From Galerina marginata (taxonomy: Eukaryota; Basidiomycota; Agaricomycetes; Agaricales; Galerinaceae): a stretch of DNA of 64,000 bases. The notes under the pieces were generated by a model. That model saw only the letters and a program-made list of their open reading frames with translations, was not told the origin of the DNA and did no database searches. The stretch is taken from contig JAECYW010000001.1 in assembly GCA_023014335.1 (NCBI GenBank), forward strand, positions 186,001 through 250,000, written 5' to 3'. The position numbers and the translations under genes were made by a program. This document shows, in pieces, positions 33,676 through 45,787 of this stretch; positions within the stretch are counted from its first letter, which is position 1; every line of letters begins with the position of its first letter.

Positions 33676-36600
33676 TCAAGGAATCCCAAAGCGCTTTGTA
33701 CATCGGAGTAAGGAGGTGCTACGGCGGAAAAAAAGACACGACTTACTAGTTTCAGCGCACGAATGAGGAGCCACTCCTCGTTGGAGACATCAGCCTTGAA
33801 GGAAGTCTTTTGGACCGTTCAGTAGCTTTTTGCGAAGAGAAATTAACAGCCAACATACCTTTAGGACATCAATACTCTGTCGAGTAATGTGGCTGAGGAG
33901 TTCGTCTTTCTCGTCGAAGTGCCGCCCAAACATCTTGGCAGACTGATAAACAGCGTGTTCGATTTTGACAGCAACACCTCCTCCAGCTTGGGATTTTTTA
34001 ACAATCTGGTAGGATGTATCATGAGCTTAGAAAATAAGTATTTTACTAGGACATTGCTTACGTCGAATGTTTTATGGTTGATTTCAAGCGATGTGCTGAG
34101 GTTTCGGTGAGCGTGGACTACACCTTATAAGATCAGCAGCCTTACATTTTCCCTAAGTCAATAGTCTCCTTCTTCCCGGTTACAGGATCAATTTTGACCA
34201 CAGCCAAAGGCGTGCCCACCCGCAATGTACCGTCTAGAATGTCCACGCCTAGGATAATCGGGTCTCTCTTACAGAACGCTGCAATGACTTTGAGACGACA
34301 GGGCCACACAGCCTGTGGTGCGGCATCTTTCCTCTTGGCTTCTGTTATCTCAGCATTATATGCCTTGAACGAGTCGAACAAATGATAAATGATATCCGCT
34401 GATTCGTGAGACTTATAAACAGACATTTTCTGTGAGAACCAATTATGACATACCACGGAAGAGACGAATCCCCATTTCATCAGCAAGTCGCTCTGCTTCT
34501 TTGTCAACTGGAACGTCGAAACAGAGAATACATGCAAGCTCCTTGGCTTTCTCCAACATGGTCGCTGAACGCATAACGTCCCGTTTGAAGACTGGGCCAA
34601 TGTTGATGCCGGACACTGGGATCTTGCTGCTCTTCAAAAAGTCCAACAAAGCCTCCAGAGACCCGAGAGTCGATGCCTGAACACAAACACCCCGACCAGA
34701 CTTGTCGATGTTCTCGAAGAGCGTTGTTAGGTCAGACATGACTTCTTCCTTGAGTTCATCTTCGTCATCGTCAGGACCAACAACCAGCAGACGAGAACCT
34801 GCGATAGCCTTTTCCAAATCTGGCGCGGTGATCTTGACACCCAGGGCTGCTTTAACCTCTTTATGGTGAACATAGGCAGACTGGTGAAACATGTCAAAGA
34901 GGAGTATTACAGCAGAAAGTTCGACCAACCTTGATACGGAGTTCTCGCAGTGGTTGTGGGGTCAGTAATGCCCTGATTTGCGTTACGATAGGACCATTAA
35001 GTCCGCAAACTACAATTCGATCTCCTTCGTGAAGGATGCCGTTTGAGAGCACCACATCAATGGTTGTGCCTAATCCTTCGACCACTTTGACCTCAAGGAC
35101 AGTGCACTCTAGTTCCGAGAGATACATTAGGCGGTCACTCATGCGTTGCTGGGTCAGATTGACGAGAAGCATTATCATGTCCGGTATTCCTTCTCCGGTT
35201 ATAGCGGAGGTTGGTACCAGCGAGACGTTGCGAGCGAAGTTCTTGTTATCGTAATAGAGGCAGGCATTCAGACCTTCCTCTGCGAATGCGAGAATTGTCT
35301 TGGCCACTCGATCTTCGAACTCGCGTTGGACTGAACGATTTTGCTTGGCCATAGACTCCTGGAAAGCACCGTCAGGAGTGGGATCCCAGCCATAGATACG
35401 ATCGATCTACAAAATAATTGATTTCAAGGCAACAGAATAGGTATCACATGAACACACCTTATTCAGGGCCACGATAAACGGTGTTTTGCGATCCCTTAGC
35501 AGCCGTAGGGATTCCAGCGTCTGGGCTTCCAAGCCATGCATAATATCAACAACCAAGATAGCAATGTTACACAAAGAACTGCCTCGGGATCGCAAATTCG
35601 TGAACGATTCGTGACCAGGGGTATCAATGACCAAAAGACCAGGAATTTTGTATTCTTGTGTGCCATCCTAAGCCACATGCGGCATTCAGCATGCATAAAA
35701 GCAACCTTAAATTAAAAGTTTTACATACCTTATTCAGAACAGCTGTCTTTGTTTTAATAGCATCGGCGGGGAAATATGTGGCACCAATTTGTTGGGTGAT
35801 ACCCCCAGCTTCACCCTCCTGGACATTTGTTTGACGAATCTTTATGTAACGCGTTTAGAGGATAGCAAGGCCAATAAGATACCGAATAAACAAACCTTGT
35901 CCAGCAACTTTGTCTTACCAGTATCGACATGTCCCAGGATACAGCAGATGGGGCTGCGCAGATCATCTTTACTGCGTGCTGCCAACGCCTCCTCATGTGC
36001 TTTCGCGCGGCGTACGGCGGCTTCAGCTTTCCGTTGCGCAGCCTGTTTCTGAACAGCAGTCAATTCCTCTTCCGACGAGGAATCGTCAGAGCTTTCATCT
36101 GACGAATCAGCACTATCGTCAGACCCCTCTTCCTCAGACGATGACTCTTCCTTGGTTTGTTTCGCGGGTACAGATTTTGATGGGGCAGTCGAAGGTTGGG
36201 GTTTTCCGGCTGCTGGTTTTTCGACTTTGCCATTCGAGGGAGCTTTCGATGTAGCCGTCTTGGCCGTCGCGGTCCCGTCGGGTTTGGCAGCCGCTTTTGG
36301 AGCTGGATTTTGTGCTGCCAAAATTAATGAGGTATTCGAACAAAATGCGAATTTACATACCTTCTTTCTCGTCTTCGTCGTTGCTCGATGCGTCCCATGA
36401 GTCTTTGACACCTTCTGCAGTCGTGGGTTTAGCTGCTTCCTCATCAGAGCTGGCTTCCCAATCTGACTTCGCGTCTCCGTTTGTCGGCTCGGGGGTTATT
36501 TCTGCAGCAGGAAGTTGGGTAGGTGCTTTGGAAACCTCCACGGGTTCTGGCGATCGTGGGCGTGATTCTGGTGCAGGTGATTCCTCCTTCGCGCCTGGAC

Positions 36601-38143
36601 CTTTTTTCTTGCGGCTTCCATAAACGACCTTCTTTACTGCCGGCGGACCACTACCCGAAGCTTGCTGCAAACCCTCAATTTGCACCCCAGAAGCCAAAAG
36701 TGCTTGCTTTCGAATTTCGGCCATCTGTCTCTCCTCTTTTTGTTTCTTTGTGAGTAGCCGGCCCTCCTTCTTCGCGAGTTCGCGCTTGGCCTGGATACAA
36801 CGATGATTAGTATCACAAACGTTAACGGAGAAAAGCGAACGAAGTTACCTTCTCCTTCTCTTTTCTCCGCTGTTTTTCTTCTTCACGCCTTCGATCCTCC
36901 TCCTCAGCGAGCCGCTCCTCTTCCTCAATTCGTTTCCTCTCCTCTTCCTCCCGCTGTCTAGCCTCTTCCTCCAAGCGTTTCTTTTCGTCCATAAGAGCTT
37001 TCAAAGCACTAAGGCCCCCTTTCTTCTTCGAAGGGGCAGCCGACGGGCCAGGAGTCGGTGCAGATTCTTCCTCTTTCTTGGCTCCTTTCTTCTTCTTCTT
37101 CTTCTTGGAATCAGTTTTGGCCCCCGGGGCGTCCTCTCCTTCCTCATCATTTTCTTCTTGACCGGCAGCTGGAGGGGGTGGGGCCACAGGTTCTGGAGCA
37201 ATCGATGGTGGGGCAGCATCACCGCCTTCAGCTACCTTCTTCGCTGCTGCTTGGGCTTTTTTCTTGGCCTATGAAATGCAATAGAATGAGTTCCGTTAAT
37301 ATCTAAGAAAAGTGAAATAAATTAAAAACCTTCTCTCGTTCTTTCTTTAGCTTCTCTTTTTCTTTTTTGGAAAGGACTTTCGTTCCTGGTTCTTCTGGTT
37401 CTTCATCGTCACCGTGATCCTTGGTAGCGGATGCTGGCTCTGGCTCTGGCTCTGGTGCAGGAGCAACCGTTGGTGTAGGAGCAATTTCGACATTTTCTGG
37501 TGATAAACCATGAGAAAGAGCTTCAGTGAAATGAGAGGTGAGAGTTCGGCGTACCTTTGTCCTCCTCGTCCTCGTCCTCTTCGTCGACTTTCTTGCCTTT
37601 CTTGCCTTTTCCTTTCTTATCTTTCTTTTTCTTCTCTTTGACCGGTCCCCATTCTTCATCTGCAAGATCCTCCGCCGTAACCTCTATTGGTTTCTTGGAG
37701 ACCTCGACTGGAGTATCATTTTGATCCAGCGACTCGGCCTGATCCTTCGCGCCGCCTTTAGTCTTTTTCTTCTCTTTCTTTTTCCCTGTATTTGAGATCA
37801 GAGACTATGACATTGAACGGTGAGGAACAAAACCGGAGTAGACGCATGGCAATCTTACCATCAACCCTCCACCACCGCCCTCGTCATCGTTGTCTGGGAT
37901 GTCGTCCATAAACCCCGCAGCAGCGAATGCAGAGAAACCGGCTGCTTTCGGTTTGGTGGCAAATGTATCTTCATCCCCCACATCCTCAGAAAGTAGTTTA
38001 CTGGGCTCAACAACTTCGCCTGCTTTATCCCTAGAAATCCAAAGTGATGAACAATTCGCTTGAAGGTTTGGATTAGTCGATAAAACATACCAAAAGTCAT
38101 CATCGCCCTTCTTGCCTTTCTTGCCCTTTACTTTTGGAGCCAT
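33676..38143 (-). CDS. FUN12: Translation initiation factor eIF5B (IF2-type GTPase)
   Basis: GTPase that promotes ribosomal subunit joining. Begins [18 protein letters not shown] at 38143 and ends ALKLRFGIP at 33676, with a 53-nt first exon (38143-38091), an 18-nt last exon (33693-33676) and many between. The N-terminal third is a charged Lys/Glu-rich linker typical of eukaryotic eIF5B, including a long Glu/Arg coiled-coil near 37190-36850. The GTPase domain shows G1 [15 protein letters not shown]3 [10 protein letters not shown] and G4 NKID (split by an intron). Further on are [20 protein letters not shown] (domain II), domain III with [17 protein letters not shown], and domain IV with [20 protein letters not shown] and [20 protein letters not shown]. 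All four domains appear intact. It is single-copy and essential or nearly so in fungi. Confidence 0.92.
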
Positions 38144-39226
38144 ATTAAATGGATATGAAGAGCTGAGACTCTATGCAAGAAACCGAGGCTGAGGTGCAGT
38201 GAAATGGCCGTCGTTGGTGACGTCGACAATAATCAAGAGGACAAAATCGGTGCCGGTGAGCTTGATTACTATCGCGTAGATGCGGATCGTGAGAAAGTGG
38301 CCGTATAATTTAAACATTACGTCAGCGTATATACTTAGACGCCCGACCAGTTACTGAAACCAAGCCGAAGCTCTTACCCCAGCTTTTTCTGCTAGCACTG
38401 CCAGTTTCAAAACATTTGTATCAAATTTTTCGAAAGGATCAAAAAAACGCTTGAATAAAAAAAAATTGTACAGCGAAATAGCCATACAATGTAGGTGGTA
38501 TATATCCGAATGAATCATTATCTCCCTAAACTGTTAACATGGGAGCAATACGTGCTTCACAACAAAAATCTGAGTGTCGTCCAAACTATATCACGGCAGA
38601 GCCAAATTCGTGCCAGAATGAAGCGGGAATAGAAGTATGAAGAAAGAATGTGTTCCTGCGCCACACTTCCAGCAGAATTCTTGAGGATGGATGGCTGGCG
38701 ATTGAAGCGGGGACATGAGGCAACAAGCCTGTTCCAAATTAGACCTTGAAGTGGAGCTTGGAATGGTGATGGCGCATCCCATGAAAGGTATGGAAAAGCA
38801 TGTTGATCTTTAACAAGTCAGTTCTGGACCAGTCACGCCGCAGCCACAGAAAAAGCTCGACTCCCTGCGAGGATGTCCCGATCGGATATAAATTGCGCGT
38901 CATCCAGTGGTATGGTACGAAACAACAACAACAGCCCTTCAGAGATTGATGACTCGGAGTAACTTGGTATCCTACCGTCAGAAGTAGCTTTGGATCCATG
39001 TGGCCAGCCAGGACAAAGCAGATCAAAACGAGCTTGTCCAAGACCTGGGCGATTGCAAGCCCTGAGAGTATCTATGTTCGTCCGACTTGAAAGTTGAAGG
39101 CAGAGCTGAAGATGTATCCATCCAGCTTTCCTGTGACGATCTGTGACGACGCGTGCTCGGAGTCACGGCTATCATCCGTCAACTTGAGTCACTAGTCACT
39201 TGAGTCTCATTTCTGTCCTATCCACC
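38144..39226. other. Divergent intergenic region between eIF5B and ARL2
   Basis: 1.1 kb that should contain both promoters. I see AT-rich runs (for example 38440-38500) but no open frame with family features and no RNA gene. Confidence 0.4.
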
Positions 39227-40127
39227 ATGGGTCTCCTCACCATTATTAGGAAAAACCGTCAGAAAGAGAAAGAGATGCGGCTGCTCTTTCTGTAGATGAG
39301 CAGCTATTTTACAAGAATCGAACCGAATGGCTGATCGACCTCAGCGGCCTAGATAACGCGGGGAAGACAACGATTCTGAAGAAGCTCAACGGAGAGGATA
39401 TTAGCAGCATCAGTCCCACGTTAGGATTCAATATCAAGACGTTCGTGCATGGAAAGTTCGTAAATTCAGAATTCCCAACAACCATACCAGGCTGATGTAT
39501 TCTTACTCTTCTCGGAAGTTACACTCTAAACATCTGTGAGCTCGGATGTTTCTTTTGCTACTCCGCCACTGACATCCGACTTTACACTTCCAGGGGACGT
39601 TGGTGGTCAACGGACTCTTCGGCCATATTGGCGAAACTATTTCGAACAAACAGATGCTCTAGTCTGGGTAGTCGACTCGGGAGACAGGACCCGCATGCAG
39701 GATTGCAAGTTAGAACTCCACAGCCTGCTAACAGAAGATGTGAGACTTTGATCTTACCAGTAATATGGCAGCTCGTTTCTGACCTCACTCACGGATATCA
39801 CGTTCCATTTAGCGTTTGGCAGGCGCCTCTTTACTTGTATTTGCCAATAAACAGGATCTGCAAGGTTCGATGACTGACGCAGAAATTCGAGACGTAAGAC
39901 CCACCTATCTTTTCCCTATTCTGGTTTGGTGCTCAGGATGGTTACAGGCATTGAATTTGACCTCGATTACAACACATCGTTGGAAGATTTGGCCATGTAG
40001 CGCTGTGACTGGGGCCAATCTTGTTTCTGGATTAGACTGGGTTGTAAACGACGTCGCTGGAAGACTTTACTACAGCACCACAACGCCACAACTCAGTACC
40101 CAACACAAGGCGGCCGTGGGGGTCTGA
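39227..40127 (+). CDS. ARL2: ADP-ribosylation factor-like GTPase ARL2 (Cin4/Alp41 type)
   Basis: Small GTPase that acts with tubulin cofactor D in tubulin folding and microtubule assembly. Exons 39227-39291, 39345-39455, 39519-39535 (17 nt), 39594-39739, 39813-39893 and 39948-40127 join in frame to 199 residues. It starts [20 protein letters not shown], the ARL2-type N-terminus with Gly2. G1 is GLDNAGKTT (split by intron 1), switch I has [11 protein letters not shown], the interswitch is [21 protein letters not shown]4 is ANKQDL and G5 is [11 protein letters not shown]. The Trp of NIWDVGGQ is created exactly across a splice junction, which supports the 17-nt microexon. The length is slightly above the usual 180-185 because of the C-terminal tail [19 protein letters not shown]. 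Confidence 0.92.
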
Positions 40128-43006
40128 AACTGCGTTTTTTGTTACGCATTTCTGTGCAACTTCTGGAAGTCCGCAAGCCACTTGAATGGATAATGCGAGC
40201 CAAGCCTTCCCATTTCGATTCCGTCCCACTTTCCACGCACGCCATTTCTGACTGTAATTTTCATCACTGTCGATGGCGCCCTTATACCATTAGCCTTGTA
40301 TCATAATCCATCTCATCCAGTAACTTCAACCGCTATCTCCTACAAGCATTCCCGTCAAGTTCGTGTACGGACCACCAAACATTTTTGCGAATCCAAGCTC
40401 AAGCTCCGGCTTTTTTACGTTCAAACCGGTGTTCATGCTTAAAATGCTTAATTCGTTCTTTTCACTCCGGTGTTTTGCGGAATATAGTTGCCCGATCTGA
40501 TTGCCAAACCTCTTTCTGCACGTCGTTTACTCCAATTCTCATTGACGAAGCGTAAACCATCGCAAAGCGGCGGGGAGAGATCGTATGGTTGAAGTTCCTC
40601 GAGGATACAGACGTCTGTCATCACTAAGGCTGAACTGACAGAGGTGCCATGCTACATCGGTATAGATTCATTCACACAACGGGATCTCGCCTTCAAAAAG
40701 CTAACAATACGTCGGAATTACGTGTTGGTATGTTTCTAGCCTTTTCGTTTCCCATAACGCAGGAATAAACTCCTGGGGGTTTGTATGCCATCAACTCCAG
40801 TCCTTTCATTTCTGTTCTTTTCTTGAACGGAAAGAAAGCATGAGAGTTTGGATCCGGACATTTCCTATTCTCTTGCAATCCGAAGAGATGTTGACTTTAT
40901 TCTTTACAGCCTGCTCGACTCGTTCTATCCTATTTCCCATGTCTAGTCCCTTCTATTTTGCTTATACTCTGACCGACAAAAAGTCTAATACACCTCACCG
41001 ATTCACAGCACACCAGCACTAGATCTGGAGCTTAACACGCTGGACCTCTAATTTTCTATCTGACAGGAAATGTTTGTTAACCTCCATATATCTTCACCGG
41101 CATCGCCTTGGGTTTCTATAAGGTAAGGCTCCTTAATCGAAGGTTTTGAAGTATGGTGCTCATTATTCTGCCGCGTTTATTGTTGACGAACGTTGCGAAA
41201 CCGGCCCCAGGAGTAGTCGACTGCGTATGTTTATTATTAAAGATCGACCGGCGACGACTGCCCCTACCTAAAATTGGCATGAAAAACGTGGCTCTGGCGT
41301 ACCAAATTTCCCGACATATCAACCTTATCTGATGGGCAGTTCGCGAACTTGTTTATCTAACGCTTACAGCCTGGATCGAGGTGACTGTCCGCATCGCATC
41401 GATAAATCATCGCTTCTGACAACCAGTCAACTAAGCCGAGGACACTGCGCAACAGAATATTCCGTTTAGGCAAAACGGAGGAAGCGACGACAACTGTGTT
41501 ATCGCTGGACGGACGAGCTCCGTGTAGGTGCAGATGCCCACCCAGGTCAGTTAAAGGGTGCCGTTAAGTCAGGGTCAACTTTCGACGAACATGGAATATC
41601 GCCTCGGCATCGTCATCGCAGATCCTTGGTTTAATTGAAAATGCTTGGACGGAAGCATCCCGTGGCTCGCCGAGTCGGTGAAAGAGTTATCTGGTAACAT
41701 GAAATCAAAATAGATGTCATGTCCACCCTCTCTCTGTCTCCCTCGAGTTGACGTCGATTGCAATAGGTACCGCTCAAGTGAGAACTTTAACGGCGCAAAG
41801 GAATTCAACAAACACCTCACCCAGTTAAAGTCTTCATGGGACGGAATGGACAGTTAAGGATCATGTATGCTCCTCGCGTTCACGGTCAGGGTAAAACCAA
41901 TGGTAAAACACCTGGAATTTTGAAAGCGTGTACGACGAAGCAGTGGCATGACGGCAATTCGTTGTAATCACTGGCTCCCATACGAAAGAGAAAACAATTC
42001 GTTCGCACAGACATGACCGCGATACTTTAAAGGTAAACTCGGAAACGTGTCTCGAAGAGGGAACGAAAGACGGCCCCATTTTGGGGCACATTCGGGCGGC
42101 AGGAGATATTTTCTAATGTTATTTGCGGAACGGCGAAGTGTGTTTGGTGGAGGAGTCAAAAGGCTATCGAGATCAGTTTGCCGAGAGCCCCAGCGGTGTT
42201 TTTATAGATCTGATGGGTGTTGGAACCTGGGTGGTGGAAATCTCTGCTGGGTAAGTGAGCAAATCCGAGTGCAATCCTGGATTCTGATTGGCACCGTGGG
42301 TCTCTCTGTCTATCTTCGTGATTTCGACTTATTTCAGTGAGATTACAATCTTATAGAAAGGGAAGGTCGAGCCTGCCTACCACGTGGAAGTAATTGTGGG
42401 TACTCCAGTTCAGATTTCCGTCCTTGAGGCTAATCTAGGCTGTAAGGTTTTGCAGCGTCCAGTCGCACCTGAATAGATCGCAGAAGCCGTGGGGCTCATT
42501 TATCCCGAGCCACCTTCCCTAGGCGAGTCTCCTCGCTATTACGCCGTGCTGTCGGGCGCTGGGAGGCTGGCCAGGTAAGGGGATCTGGAAATTCTGTATT
42601 CTGCGCTGAGAGTCTGTGATGTGATCACGGTTCGCGTGTGGAAGACTTCTCTCTCAAGTTCTTGTGAGTACGGCTTCCTTTCTACAGAGACTGCCCCATT
42701 AAGCTCCTCCCATATCGAGACTTTAGAAACAACCCTGTAGGATGCGCAAACCTTGGACACGCTTTCATGCATTTCCATTCGCGTTGGTTATGATTCATCT
42801 GACTACTCGCGAATCTTTCCTCCCCTTCGGTTTGACACAGATTTATCTGCCAATTTGCCGATCTTCATCCCTAGACCACGGGAAGATGTCCAATTTCATC
42901 CGTCGCGCCTTTAGCTCTCAGCATATAAGGCCCAACCGTTTCCGCTTCATTCTTTCTTCACTACGCTCCGCAACCCTTGTCGCATCCATAGCTAGACTTT
43001 GCCACA
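40128..43006. other. Gene-poor stretch of 2.9 kb
   Basis: Nothing on either strand passes as a gene; open frames are under 130 codons and have no motifs. The part nearest 43006 presumably carries the promoter and 5' UTR of the cyclopropane synthase gene. A small frame with several ATGs at 42742-43131 overlaps that gene's first exon out of frame. No transposon ends or tRNA signatures are seen. Confidence 0.45.
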
Positions 43007-44979
43007 ATGCCGTCCCCGCAATCTCCAATTTGCGTTCAGTTCCCTTCACCGTCCAAAAGTGCTCTCAAAACGTCATCACTGTTGTCCATGTCGACTCTAA
43101 GCCCAAGATCGTGGGCAGTCTCCTTCGGTAATACCTTGTCTACCTCTTCCATATCCTCGAACACTTTTCTCAAATATTTCGCCTGAACTCTAGCTCGTTC
43201 ATCCATACTATCTGTACTTGAAGACGCGATCACGGTCGGGCACTTGACTATCTCCGATTCCGAAGGGACCCACTACTATGGGAAATACAAAAAGGGCTGC
43301 AATGACGTCCACCTCAATATCGTCAACGACAACTTCTGGTTTCGCATACTACTGTAAGCCCCTTTCGCTTATTCAACGGATGGTTTGCTTACTTGATCAA
43401 ATAGTTCGGGTGACCTTGGATGTAAGCCACATTCCGAGACTCCATTAAACGAACTCATTTACAATTATTGCTATATAGTTAGCGAGGCGTACATGATTGG
43501 TGACGTTGATGTATCATCCCTCAAGGGTGCAATGGATGTAAGTTTGTCCTTTGTAACTCGAACCCCAGAATGCTTATCTGCATTTTTAACTCAGCTGTGG
43601 CTGGAAAACCAAGCTGGCATGGAAAACACGCTCTCCTCCACGGTGGCAAAAATCTCGTCGGCTATCTCCAGTCTGTACAATAGCTTCCTTGGTCAAACAC
43701 GGTCGCAAGCACGTCTTAACGCCATCGCCAGCTACGACCAATCCAACGAGTTATTCAAGGCAAGCAAATTTATAGTGGTTTTATCTATTTCTCTGACTTG
43801 CTACGTTAGGCATTCCTCAGTAAAGAGATGATGTACTCCTGCGCTCTATGGAGTGAAGCAGAAGGTGGCGTGCGAGGCGATTTAGACATGGGCCCTAGTC
43901 CTGGCGACCTGGAAGCTGCACAGCTTCGTAAAATCCGCCATGTACTTCGTGCTGCCCGTGTCAAGCCCGGACACCGAATTCTAGAATTTGGCAGTGGATG
44001 GGGTGGTCTTGCCATTGAGGTATGCACTATCACAACTCCCATGTCGTTTTTTTTTGTTCAGAACAGTTTTTTTTCAAAAGGCCGCACGATCCTTCGGCTG
44101 CGAGGTTGACACATTGACGCTATCAATAGAACAGAAAAAGCTCGCCGAAGAGCGCATCAGAGAGGCGGGCCTGGAAAGCCGTATCCGGGTGCACCTTCTC
44201 GACTACCGAGAGATTCCTGCTGATTTTGAGAAAGCTTTCGACGCTTTCGTCAGTGTGGAGATGCTAGAGGTGAGATTCCATCCGTTCAATAGCCCCATAG
44301 CCACTGACAACGTCATTGATTAGCATGTCGGAGCGAAATATTACAATTTGTACTTCAAGCTCGTCGATTTCGCTCTCAAGTCAAAGAATGCCACTGCCGT
44401 CGTCACCGCTTCCACCTTTCCAGAATCAAGATACTCAGGTTATCAGTAAGTACCAAACCCAGTCGGCCATGAGATTTATTGAACGTTCCAAAATTAGAGC
44501 GGAAGACTTCATGCGAAAATATATGTGGCCAAACTCTTGCCTGCCAAGCGCAACCGCTCTTATCACTGCCGCTCACACTTCGTCACAAGGTCGCTTCACC
44601 TTAGAAGGTGTTGAAAACCATGCTGCCCGTAAGTCACTGCAATCTCAGTATTGGCAAGTTGATGCTGAAGGTCTTCCTATCAGACTACCCTCGAACTCTC
44701 AGGGAATGGGGAAGGAGATTGGATGCCAATCTAACCCAGGAGTTGATCGCAAAAGACTACCCAGCTTTACGTGACCCGGCGGATTACGCAGCTTTTAAAC
44801 GCAAATGGCAATACCTCTTCGCATACGCCGGTGCCGGATTCTCGAAGGGCTACATCACCTGCCACATGATTACATTTATTCGTGAGGTCAGTACTTGTTG
44901 CCATATTTTTGGTCGATTTTTAAACTAACGAACCCCTGAAATCCGACAGAATGATACACCAGCAGTAGCGTGCGATTGA
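43007..44979 (+). CDS. cfs1: Cyclopropane-fatty-acyl-phospholipid synthase (Cfs1-like)
   Basis: SAM-dependent enzyme that adds a methylene bridge across an acyl double bond. Exons start 43007-43127, 43194-43353, 43405-43421 (17 nt), 43479-43537, 43595-43759, 43810 onward. The early part reads HYYGKYKKGCNDVHLNIVND, then SGDLGFSEAYMIGDVDVSSL. The core shows YDQSNELFKAFLSKEMMYSC, the SAM-binding motif I RILEFGSGWGGLAIE, SFGCEVDTLTLSIEQ, VSVEMLEHVGAKYYNLYFKL, and the C-terminal HYCNTLREWGRRLDAN region ending NDTPAVACD. The intron after NELFK has donor GCAAGC rather than GT. A protein of this family, Cfs1, is needed for normal fruiting development in Coprinopsis cinerea; orthology here is inferred. 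Confidence 0.88.
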
Positions 44980-45787
44980 TATCGTCCACCTGGATACCCA
45001 ATAACCCCTACCCAAAAATATCCTACTGAGGACGATACCACCACACACATCTACTATCGACGTTGTATTATTATCGCTATGTCTTGGTCTCATACATTAG
45101 ATAGTAGAATACTTAGCATCATGTCAGGATGGAACCGCATTTTAGATCACATGTATTATATCACACGCAATCGACTCTATTTTTCTTTATCTACTCAACA
45201 TTGAACCTTGTATGCAGCCTCGGGAAGCGTGTGCCATTCCAGATACTGACAGCTGAAACGAACGGCGTCGGTCTAAGTCCAGAAATTTCCTCGTTTAGGG
45301 AATACTTTCCTGTGGTTGATTGCTATTAAAATTTTGACACAATAAATAGGCCCGGTGGGAACTCGTAAACTATGTATTTCACGAGGTCTGTCTTGTTTTC
45401 TAGGCCCCGAAGCATCGCCTTTAACGCGCCTTCAGTTATCAGGGGTTCGGCTAGATGTTGGGATTCCTTTTATGGAAGGTCCCTCGTCTTTTATGGGAAT
45501 TCCGTAATATAAATAGGTTACATAAATGTCAGTTGACTGAGACTGCATCGACATTACTTCGTCGATAGGGGTGCGTTTATCTATGCTCCAAAAATCGGTT
45601 CGATGGATTGCAGGGTATATTCCCTGATCTGAATAAAAAGGACAGCGGGCACCACCCATGGCGGCAATTTGAATATACATGATGTTTAAATATCTAGTGG
45701 ATGGAATGAGAGGACACGTAGTTGTTACGACAGAGCAATACCGGAAATAATTAGGATTAGAAATGTAGAGGGTGATTGGAGCATAGA
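44980..45787. other. Convergent intergenic region
   Basis: 808 bp between two convergent genes. One minus-strand frame of 82 codons with an ATG lies at 45432-45680, starting 108 nt beyond the kinesin stop on the same strand. It shows no motif and probably lies in the 3' UTR. Confidence 0.35.

Noticed and set aside
43128..43193. Apparent in-frame stop early in the cyclopropane synthase gene, suggesting a pseudogene
   Set aside because: The stop lies in a 66-bp intron (GTAATA to CTCTAG); removing it gives VSFARSSILSVLEDAITVGH in frame with the conserved domain.
45432..45680. 82-codon minus-strand frame downstream of kinesin-3
   Set aside because: Lies in the expected 3' UTR, has no motif and no splice partner; kept only as a remark.
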